A DNA stretch of 64,000 nucleotides from Haematobia irritans (Eukaryota > Arthropoda > Insecta > Diptera > Muscidae), in the NCBI RefSeq assembly GCF_050003625.1, contig NC_134401.1:66599629-66663628 (forward strand), written 5' to 3'. Positions 49,501 through 61,500 of the stretch are shown one piece after another. Under the pieces are notes generated by a model. The model ran no database searches and was not told the DNA's origin. It saw only the letters and a program-made list of their open reading frames with translations. Positions within the stretch are counted from its first letter, which is position 1; each line of letters starts with the position of its first letter. The position numbers were made by a program, and so were the translations under genes.

Positions 49501-52500
49501 GCATTCAACAATTTAATAAGTTTAACATAAATTGATGCATTCACAGAAAAAATATTGTAGTATCAATCACCAACGTTCATCAATTAAAAAATTAATTGAT
49601 CCAATTAAAAATTTAATAAATGCAATTAATTTCTGTGATTGACTTTTGTTTCAATTAAAAACTTTGTTGAACCAATTAACTTTTTAGACTACACCACTCT
49701 CCCTCTCTCTACGACGATTTTCGTAAAGCTGAAGAGATAAATTGTTTGTTTTGCACCCAAAAAACCATAGACAATAGAATATACATAGATGATCCACTTG
49801 TGTCTTTAAAAAATGTGTCAGTTCCAAAAGTTAATTTTCTATAATTTCATTTTGATTTTTTCGTAAAGAGTCAGTCCCAAACATTAATTTTCGTGCATTT
49901 GCTTTTGTGTTCTTCGTAAAGAGCAACCGATGGATCATCTATATATATTCTATTGTCTATGCAAAAAACAAACATATTTTCCACCGGAAAAAAATTTTAG
50001 TCAAGGGAAATTCTGCTTTTTCTAAAGTCCTTTCTTTAAAAGCAAATAAAACCTAATTTATTTTACGTGCTTTTTTATTTACTTTTAAAGAAAGATTTTT
50101 AAGTCAAAAGAAAATGCCGTTTGTCTAAAATTTCGTCCCTCAGAAAAGAAAATAATTCTTTCAGTATATACAAAGTACTGAAGACGCATCAACGATAAGT
50201 GAACGAGCATTTTCAATCAGGGATGGAAAATACAATTTTTAAGAAAGTACAAAAAAGGTATTTTTTGAGCGGAAAGGTACTTTTTGACAAAATTTTCTAT
50301 ATAAATAAAATTTTGCAAACATTTTCTATAGAAATAAAAGTTTGCAAAAATTTCCTATAGAAAGAAAATTTTTACAAAATTTTCAATTGAAATAAAATTT
50401 TGACAAAATTTTCTATAAAAATAAAATTTTGCAAAAATTCTATATAGAAATAAAATTTTGACAACATTTTCTACCGAAATAAAAAATCGATAATATAGAA
50501 TCGCATTCTTTTTTCGACTAAAACATTCTTGAAGTTCAATAAAATCCTGTTTTTGACTATGTCTTTTACAAAATCGAGATTTTCTTCCCACATGAACATG
50601 TCTGTTTTGCCATAAGGTGGGTATTAAGTTCGAGTTTAGCTGCTAAAAACGTCATTTTTCCACGATTACTTTTCTTTAATAATCCATTTTAAGGAATACA
50701 AACTATGTGAAAATTTGCTTTGGGCTTTTCCCCATCAAGTTATAATAAAATTTGCAACAAATACGTATAATTTCATGCATTTTTCTTACTGATTTAGTTT
50801 TCACTTTAGCGATTTTAGCGGCTAAACTCGAACCTAATACCCACCTATATTTGTAAAAGACTATTAGCAAATAAGGTTGATAAAGACTTTCTCAAAATAT
50901 TAAAATATTTTGTCAAAGCTATTGTACCATAAATCTGATATCGACTCAAAAATGTCTACACAAAAGGTATCAAATCATTCGCGGGGGTACTACGGTACTG
51001 ACCGGGGTGAAAAAGTACTGAAAAAAGTACTATAGTACTGCATTTTCCATCCCTGTTTTCAATATATCAATTGGAAACGGAGCACCTTCACGATATTATT
51101 TTTTTTATATCACAATGGAAATACAACATGAATTTATTCTTAGTTTCTTTTAATTTTTTGTAAAATGAATTGTTAATTCTTTGTTTTATAGAATAAAACT
51201 CATCTTCACGAAAAAACGAAAACCTGTTTTTCAAAAAATGGGATAATTGAATTGAATATGTTTGAGGTCCGCATTGCTTTGTTTGTTTTCGTGCTTTCTT
51301 AGTAAGCTCACCAAGTGGACGACGCTATAAATCTATAAATCCACGGACTTTATAGGACTCATAGGAAAATGTTGGCGAAAAACTGTAGTAGGCGTCTACA
51401 TTTTTTACTTTTATGGTCTAGCGCCAAAAATTCGTAAAATATTTTAGTTTTAAAATCTTACCCAAAGTATTTTCAAAATCCTAAAATTGTTTTTGTATAT
51501 TATATCCCACTAATGTTCTCCTGAAAAGGCTCCTAAATATGATAAGCAAACATTTTGTTTGATGACATTCCTACTTAGTTTGGATTAGCGTTGTCTTTAT
51601 TTTTACGATAACCCCAAAATTATATTTGGACTGCTTGAATTAATTCGTTTTTTTTTACAATTATGTACAGCGGTTCTTGAAATATGTTCATAATTGTGGA
51701 TTGGAATTTAACACAAAATTTCATACTCCCGAGGTTACCACCTTTCAAGTTGATATCTTTATCCATTAAAAAATTGCAAACATATTTCCAACAACATTGG
51801 TTTGGAATAACCGTGCGCCGCTAACAATTAAATTTAGAGGTTAAGATTTGTCTTTAAATTACAAACTAAAATCGGAATCGAAATTATGAAAATAATAATT
51901 TGGAAGCAGATAATATTTCTTTATTTTCTTAAAACACATTACAAAATGGGATTTGAAAGAAAAGTTTACTTTGTTGAAACAAAATATTGTCCACATCCAT
52001 TTCTCTCGATTCGGGTCATAATAGATTCGTTATCACGAAAGTGAACACCATTCATTGTAACTGCCTGCACTGTTAGAAAAATATGTTTTTCATATGTTCC
52101 GATATAAACAAAATGTGTTTCGGGCACAATTTTTAAACACAATATATTTAAGTGCAAACATGTAATGTTCCTAAACTAACACTAAATGTTTGGGACATCT
52201 ATGTTAATATGTTAGAATATATTATGTTTGGGGCATGAATGTTTCATAAAAATCATATGTGTGAATGCAAACATATATAAATTTACAAATTTCGACTAAA
52301 CATACATATGTTGTGATATTTTATTCAAAGCGCCAGAAAGAGTATAGAGAAAGAAATAGAGATGGAAACCGGGAGAGTTGACGAAAGATATCAACATAAC
52401 ACAGCGAAAGAATAAAAAAGAGAGCAATTTCTGTGAAACCGCTTGTATGTTGTTTCGGAAAACTGTTTTATGATAAGGCCAAAAATTTGATATGCTTAAG

Positions 52501-55500
52501 TCTAAATATTATTTAATTTGAATAAGAGAATAGACATTCGGAACCAAGAGAATAGTTCTTAATTCAACCGTCGAACTGAACGGACGTGTTTTCTAATAGC
52601 GGAGCTCGATATTAAATGGACTGACAACTCTGAATGTTGATCCAGGTATACTTAGGCTGTTAGACGAACTTCTAATAAAGAGACGTATTTCAGCCACACT
52701 AGGGCATGCAAACATACAAAGGTATGTGAACAGAGGCACTCCCCAAGGAGGAGTTCTATCACCTCTTCTTTGGAATGTTGCTATAAACAACCTTCTGGTT
52801 TCCCTAGAAAAAGAAAGGATAAAAGTGGTCAGTCAGGGGAAAATTCCCATCCACGATCAGAGATATTATACAGAGAACACTCCGGATGACTGAGAAATGG
52901 GCGAAAGATAATGGTCTTGGTGTAAATCCAGCAAAGACAGAACTAGTCATGTACTGCAAAGATCGCAAAACTCCCACGGTTAGGCCCATTTCCTTAGGGG
53001 GTACTGAAATTCCCTTTGGTGAGTGTGCAAAATACCTTGGCGTTATTTTGGACAGGAAGCTGAATTGTAGGCTTAATATTGAAGAGAGGGCGAGAAAAGC
53101 CACGGTAGCTTTGTACTCGTGCAAAAAGGCAATAGGGAAAAAGTGGGGACTAAGACCAAAAATTGTGCATTGGCTATACACGGCAGTAGTTAGACCTATA
53201 ATGCTATATGGTGTTGTAGTTTGGTGGCCGGCACTTCAGAAACCGACTTGTTTAGATAAAGTTCAGTGTATGGCGAGCTTATGTATCTCAGGTGCATTTA
53301 GTAAGACAGGAATAGACTCCCTTAATGTCATGCTACATCTATTGCCTTTAGACATTTTGGCCAAACAGTCAGCTGCAACATCGGCTGTGCGGTTGCGCGA
53401 GCTATCGCTGTGGTCGGAAAAAATGTACGGTCATAGTTCGGTCCTCAAAGTAATGCCAGATGTGCCTAACATAGTGGATTACACCCTGGCAAAACCACTT
53501 TTCGATAAAAAGTTTGAAACTCTAATTCCCAACAGTGAGGCGTGGTGTACACAGACCCCGGGGAATAAAAGATATATAGATTTCTATACTGATGGCTCCA
53601 AATTCAATGGACAAGTGGGGTTCGGAGTATATTCTAAAGATCTGGAAATTCGAATAGCGAAAAGATTACCTAATCACTGTAGTGTTTTTCAGGCTGAAAT
53701 ATTGGCAATAAGAGAGGTGGTGAATTGGCTGAGAAGTAATGTTCCAACAAATATTGGCATTAATATATACTCAGACTGTCAACCTGCAATAAAATCCTTG
53801 GACTCTGTGTTCCTTAACTCGAAAACGGCCATAGACTGCCGCAAATCTCTCAACGAGATGGCTGAGCAGTACAATATTCACCTAATATGGGTGCCTGGCC
53901 ATAGGAACATACCGGGGAATTGCGAAGCAGATGTGTTAGCAAGGCTAGGAACTACCTTACATATTCCAGGGGAACTAGAATCTGTTGGTATGCCTCTGGC
54001 CACCTGCAAGCTCTTACTGCGTGAGAAGGCTGTTATGATGGCCAATATTCGATGGGAAAATTGCAAGGGTTGTAACGACACCAAGCAAATATGGCCCCAT
54101 TTAAACTTAAACCGCACACTAGATATGCTAGTGTTCTCAAGGCGTCAGATAGCACTTCTGATATCTGCTATAACGGGTCGCTGCCTGATAGGCGTATTTG
54201 CAAAAACTATAGGTGCAAAGTATAATGACTATTGTATAAGCTGTCATGATGTGGAGGAAAAGGAATCAATTAAATAGTTGGGACAGTAAAATTAAATAAG
54301 GAGGAAATAGTGAAAAATTACACAGTAAAAGGTATAAAAACAAAATTTAGTTCCTCTTTATTAATAAGTAGTCCACGAGGAGTTGACGGACACCTTCAAA
54401 TATAAAAGCGGGCATTAAGTTCGAGTTTTGCAGCTAAAACAATTTAAAAAGTTTATTTTCTTTAAAATTAATTATTAAAGAAAAATAAAAGGCATTTTAG
54501 AGCGATGGTGTTAAATTCTAGTAAACAACTGTTCACGCCTAAATAAATTTATGTTTATATTATAAAATTATTTATGTATGTTTATACTCGACTCCACGTT
54601 CTTCTTTTGTTAGAGTTTTTGAATTCCTTCCAAATTTTAAAGTTTTGTGCCAAAAACAGTTTTTTGTTACAAAATTGTTATTTTTGCAATAAAAAATAAT
54701 ATTTTATCCAAAAATCAGTCAATTTCGTTTATATCAATCACTGTTACTGACTATAAATCTTTAATAACCCACATTTCGATGTTTCATTATAAAAAATTAA
54801 TATAGTATAAATATAAATGTGTAAATTAAAAAAAAAAAAGTGTTCGGTCGGAGCAGGGATTGAACCCACGACCCTTTGCATGCAAGGCAGACATGCTAAC
54901 CACTGCTCCACGTGGCAAACAAATGTATGTCTCTGTTAAACCATGTTATGTTTGCATGGGCTCGTGTGCGTTGCAAACTATGCTATATAAATGTAACTTA
55001 TAACGATAATTATCTACTGGTGACTATAACAGCTACGTAGTCCATTGGATAGTGTGTTGGCTTACAAACTGTATGGTCCTCGGTTCGATTCTCCGTGCAG
55101 GCGAAAGGTAAAATTTAAAAAATTTATAAAAGTGAATAATTTCTTCAACATTATTTGTATTACAGAAAAAGGTGCCAAAAACTAAAATATTTCGTGGAAG
55201 TGAATATTACGAGTATGTTAGGCAATGAGCACAATCGTCTTTGGGAAAAATTCTTCCAAGCATATAATATTTTTGGGCAAAACATATAATATGTTCACAT
55301 AAAACAAACATATTAATGTTTCGGCAGTATCCAATAATATATGTGCTTCCTGCAAAATATGTTTGGAACATATGTTAAAGAAGCGATTTTTTTTTGAGGA
55401 TGTGCCCGACATCATTTTTTAGGAAATACAGTCAGGTGATGCTGCCTATAACCTCACCAAACATTCAGTCTTTGTGGATGCATGGATTTTTATAATTTTG

Positions 55501-58500
55501 AGTCAATTGCACCTTGTAAGCGACGATCGTGAGGGGTGCATATTTTGGGCACCACGACGACTTGATGCGGACGTCTATTCTGCCACACTATGACAACTCG
55601 CAGCAATATTTTCTTTGGTATGAGCTGTACGAGCATTGACAGTGGAGTTGAAAGTCGACCCTTTTATTTTCATTACTGTCCCTATTACATACTTCAAAAC
55701 AAAACTCACCCTACAGAACAATTATATGGAATCAACTCCATTTTTGAGTTGAGAATCGGCACAATACAACCATTTTTTGTAAATAATTCGAAATAATTAT
55801 TTAAATTAATAATAAATTATATAAGCAATACTTACAGTGTTGTCAATGATTTAAGGCCACTTAGCGCATCATGGGCTATTCTTGATATATTGTTATTAGA
55901 CAAATCAATACGCCTCAGACGTCGAAAATTCGCAAAAGCCTTTGGGGGTAATTCTGTGATGAAGTTTTGCTCCAAACGTCTGAAATGAAACAAGACAGTG
56001 AGTACTAAAATTTTAAGTTTTCATTTATTTATTTATTTATATGCAATAATATCTACAAACAAAAAAATTACATCTAATAAATGGCAATGTATACAAACTA
56101 GAGGTGTGCGCGTGACACGAAATTGTTGTGACACGCGTGAATCACGTGAGTCGTGAATAAAATCTGAAACAACTCTCGTGAATGTGCGTGAATGGGACTA
56201 AAACAAATATGTCGTGTGTGAGCGTGCGTGAGTAATAAAATCGGTTCGTGAATAAAATTTCTGCAAAATCACGCTCACGAAAAAAAATCAAGATTTAATT
56301 CTTACTCGTATGTTAACTGAAATAGATTTAGCTGTCGAACTATATTTTATTTATGAATTTTGATACCCTTGCTCATTCCCGGTTGGAAAATGTAGTGAGT
56401 CTCGCGAATTTGTCGTGAGTCACGTTAATTGTCGTGAATCGTGAGTGAATGTGAGTCTTTAAAAGTAGTTTGTGCGTGAACGTGCCTGAGTACTGGCATT
56501 AATTTCGTGAATTTTCGTGAGTGGGATTGGCTATCACACGTATCGTGACTGAATAAATATTTGACTTCGTGAATGTGCGTGAGCGTGAGTGAAGTTTCAT
56601 GTTTGTAAATTTTCCTCAGTAATCCGGACGGTAATTTTGTTTCTTTGTGTCGCAGCAATTGTTTGTTATTTTATGTATGTTTAGAAACTAAAAGGATAGT
56701 AACAAAAGATGAGGGAGAAGGAATATGTTGTCACAGTTCGTCCAATATTACAAATACCAAGGTACTTCAAAAAAAAAAACCATTGAACAAAACCATCATA
56801 AGCTAGATTCACTTTCATGCCATGCTTAAAGCATAATTTTCCGCTTCCTGATATTGGCAAGGTTTTGTAAATAATACGCGCTTCCTGTAACATATAAGGG
56901 AACGAAAAAATTGGATGTCATGATGACCCAAAAGGAAAGGAAATCAATACTGACTTTAAATTTATTTGTACTGTAGTCCGGACGATCCAATAGTCCGGAC
57001 AAAGGTCGAAACTATATCTGTCCGGAGTAGGGAGGTTGTACAAAAGTCCACGGTTAGCAATTTGATGCATCAATCAGTGTTGAATCGTTGGCAAATTCGT
57101 AAGAAACATTGTTGCTAATCAACAGTCGAGAATTAGTTTGCATGTTTAAGAGGGAATGCATTATTAGAATATTACCTCTATATGTAAAAACATCGAATTT
57201 CTAGCTATACGAACTGTGAAAGATCTCTCATATGAACATCCAATTTAGTTATTTGATCATTCCTACAAGAGTGGGAGAAGCCGAATAAATTAAATATAGG
57301 TACAGGTATCTAATTTATGTTAATCCTAAAAACGATATGTTAAATATTTTTGACAATCCATAGTTTTAAGTGATTTGGTTTGCAAATAAAACAATAATTT
57401 CGAAATTTGATATACGTGCTAAAAAATAGAATTTTTGACTAATGGACTATTTGTCGAAGTTGAATTTGTAAGGCTCAATTTCGACTACAGGTCTGTGATG
57501 ATTTTCAAAATTAGCTTTGGTATGAAAATTGGTATTCTATTTCTCGAAACATATACATTTAACCCTTTCGACCCCGAATTTTTATAGGTATCGCTAAATT
57601 TTTTTTTTTTACTTTTAATCATGTTGAAGTCATTTAAGAAGCGTCTAGCCAAAATTTCGGGTGGCCACGCCTATTCGTTTAGGCGGTAGAGAATGTTGCC
57701 TGTGGGCAACTTTGGGCAATTGTGACTACAAACTATTTTGTTTTGTAATGATAGACGTATTACGTTTTATTGGATTTTTGTTAAGTTTTTTGTTATTTTA
57801 CAGTAAATATATACTTAGATGCGCGCGTGAGTGGAATATCAATCACGCTCAAACACATTCACGAAGAAATATTTGTACTCACGCATGCCATGTGGGTAGG
57901 AATTCACGAAATGAAAAGTCATACTCGCACACGCTCACACACGAACAATTTTTATGTCTCACGCTTTCGCACGATTCACGACAATTTTCGTAATTCACGA
58001 CAAATCTCGTAAGTCACGAATATTTTTGGAACACGACAATTTTCGTGGCTCAATAAAATTCTGGTAATTAACGAAATTTCTCGTGACTCACGCTATTGAA
58101 ATCTTAAGCGTGATTAAATATGTAAGGGTGATTAAAATCGGTGAGCTTGAATTTAATCGTGAACGTGAATTTGTTCGTGATTGTGACTTTTTGTGCCTGT
58201 TTTTTCGTGACTGCGAATTTTATCGTGAATATGAATTTTATTGTTAACGTGAATTTTATCTTGAGCGTGGGTTGGAACGTGAAAGTAAATTTTTATCGGG
58301 AGCGTGATTTCGGAGAAAGTTTACTCACTCACAATCACGAACACAATTTGATTTTTACTCACGCTCACGCGCCACACATTTTTCTTTAATCCCGTTCACG
58401 CACATTCACGAGGTTTCGTTTAAATTTCATTCATATGATTTCGTTTAAATTTCATTCACGGCTTCGCGTGAATCACGCGTGACTCACGAAAATGTTTTGT

Positions 58501-61500
58501 TTTTTTTTGTTTTTAACCCATGTCAATTTAACTGGCGCTGTAAAAAACCAAAGTATTATAAAGCGTCAATATTCGTGCTAATCCACTAGTATGTTGCCAA
58601 GAAATGGCTTCCTCCCTTTTTACGATTCCTTCCAAATTCCCCACTGCACTGCAGATATGTTTTCCACATCATGGCCGCATTTCTCGTCGCTGGGACATCC
58701 AAATTGAAGTTAAAAATTTTTTCAAAATCATTGTTTTTCAAACCTTTTTTTTTCTCCTGGTCTTATGCTCAAAAATATGTAATTTTACTACCACAATTGC
58801 CCAAAGTTGCCCACAGGCAACTTTTCAATTTTAAAAATTTCCCATCTGTTGTTTTTTTGCAATTCTAAGATTTGACTTCCAGAAATATTTTATTTGACAT
58901 GTACTACAATAGATTTAATAAAAACTTTCAACATTTTAGTTGTAATTTTTGAAAAAAGTCACATGTATAAAAACCTCTTTTTAAATTCGCAAATATTTTT
59001 TTCTTGAGGTACGTGCGTATTAATGAAAAATTTATTGCTAATTGACAACCAAATTAGCTGATTTTTCATTCAACTTGAAGAAAACACTTGTAGCTTTCGA
59101 TACCGTTACAGTTTTATGAACAAAAACAACGCTGTCAGTGAGTCTCAAAACACAAAAAGTTGCCCACAGGCAAATTTAGGGTCGAAAGGGTTAATGGTAA
59201 ACGAGATGAGTGCTTCATATACTATTAAATACATCGCCAGTTTATACTAAATCTACACTGAAAAAATATTGACATTATGCAACCTAAATTTCAGGTCAAA
59301 CAATTTACAGAATATTAAGACAAATTTCTTTATATAGAAATTAAGAAATTTTAATTAAAAGAAAGTTTATAATAATTGCTTTCACAATTTTCTTCTTTAA
59401 AATTACGACTCGAATCTTTGAAATTTCCGTCCCTCTGCTAAAGTCGCATATCTTTGATAGCAAATTTTCCTTAAAGAAAAACATGTTTGATTTAAAGAAA
59501 TAACCTTTAAATTTAGTGAAATATGGAATAGTTGGTTTAAAAATAAAAAAGCTCCAAATATACACGGATGAAAAAGACTGTTTTTATATGTTTGGCTATA
59601 AACATTATATGTTTGGAACACAAATTTTTAAACACAATATTTTTGAGTGCAAGCATATAATGTTCATAAACTAGCATAACATGTTTGGGACATATATGTT
59701 AATATGTTAGAACATATTATGTTTGGGACATAAAATGTTTGTAAATATAATATGCTTGGATGCCAACATATATTAATTTAGAAATAGCCTATAAACATAT
59801 ATGTGTTTAGTAGCTTGGAGCGCTATTTAACAGGGAGCGATATTGAATTAAGTTGGTGGTTGTTGCTTGTTATTACAAAATTAACATTTTATTTTTCCTT
59901 GGGCAATTGATCAGCTACTACTTTGATCCTTACAAACTGTGTGGTCCGCTGTTCGAATCCCCGTCCGGCAAAAGGTAAAATTAAAATAAAAAAAAATTGA
60001 ATAATTTCTTCTACAATGTTTGTATTACAGAAAAAGGTGCTAAGAACTAAAAAATGTCGTGGAAGTGAGAAAGATGTGGGGGAATATACAATTAGGCAGA
60101 AACAAAATTTTGAGCATTCAGGTCGAAAACCTATGTTGTTAGCACCTATATTACCTGTTTATTTTCATAATTCATTATGATTGTAAATATATAAATAAAT
60201 AAATAAAATTTTGAGCACAATATTGTTTGGGAGAATTTTTTAAGCATATAATATTTTTGGGTGCAAAATGCTTCCAAACATATTATATGTTCACAAAATA
60301 ACATATTGTTTTTTGGAAGACAACATTATTGAATTTGGATGCAAAAATACAAAATGTTTGGAACTTAGACTACCCAAACATATATTGTTTAGACCAATAT
60401 GCTTTCAAACGTATTATATATTGGAAGAGATCAAACATATAAATGTTTGGGCAATACCCAAAAATGTATATGCTTGAAGCAAAATATATTTGGGAGTATA
60501 TGTTACAGAAGCGATTTTTTATGAGGGTGTTGGCTACACGCTCACAAAAAATCGCTTCTGTAACATATACTCCCAAACATATTTTGGTCAAACATTTATA
60601 TGTTTGATCTCTTCCAATATATAATATGTTTGAAAGCATATTGGTCTAAACAATATATGTTTGGGTAGTCTAAGTTCCAAACATTTTGTATTTTTGCATC
60701 CAAATTCAATAATGTTGTCTTCCAAAAAACAATATGTTATTATTTGAACATATAATATGTTTGGAAGCATTTTGCACCCAAAAATATTATATGCTTAAAA
60801 AAAATTCTCCCAAACAATATTGTGCTCAAAATTTTATTTATTTATTTATATATTTACAATCATAATGAATTATGAAAATAAACAGGTAATATAGGTGCTA
60901 ACAACATAGGTTTTCGACCTGAATGCTCAAAATTTTGTTTCTGCCTAATTGTATATTCCCTCACATCTTTCTCACTTCCACGAGATTTTTTAGTTCTTAG
61001 CACATTTTTCTGTAATACAAACATTGTAGAAGAAATTATTCAATTTTATGATTTTTTTATTTTAATTTTACCTTTTGCCGGACGGAGATTCGAACAGCGG
61101 ACCACACAGTTTGTAAGGATCAAAGAAGTAGCTGATCAATTGCCCAAGGGAAAATAAAATGTTAATTTTGTAATAACAAGCAACCACCACCAACTTAATT
61201 CAATATCGCTCTCTGTTAAATAGCGCTCCAAGCTACTAAACACATATATGTTTATAGGCTATTTCTAAATTAATATATGTTTGCATCCAAGCATATTATA
61301 TTTACAAACATTTTATGTCCCAAACATAATATGTTCTAACATATTAACATATATGTCCCAAATATGTTATGCTAGTTTATGAACATTATATGCTTGCACT
61401 CAAAAATATTGTGTTTAAAAATTTGTGTTCCAAACATATAATGTTTATAGCCAAACATATGAAAAACAGTCTTTTTCATCCGTGTAAAAACTATCTTCAT

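Larger units (their letters stand above)
52068..55402 (+). mobile_element. Diverged A/B-type element split by a LINE
   Basis: Left part from CACTGTTAGAAAAATATG to about 52575 and right part from about 54300 to the TTTTTTTTTGAGGATGTG end match family B in order, with two tRNA-like segments on the right. Greater divergence than other copies, so older. Confidence 0.6.

Noticed and set aside
56425..58012. His/Ser/Thr-rich frames in the CGTGA clusters
   Set aside because: They are translations of the pentamer repeat and carry no independent coding evidence.
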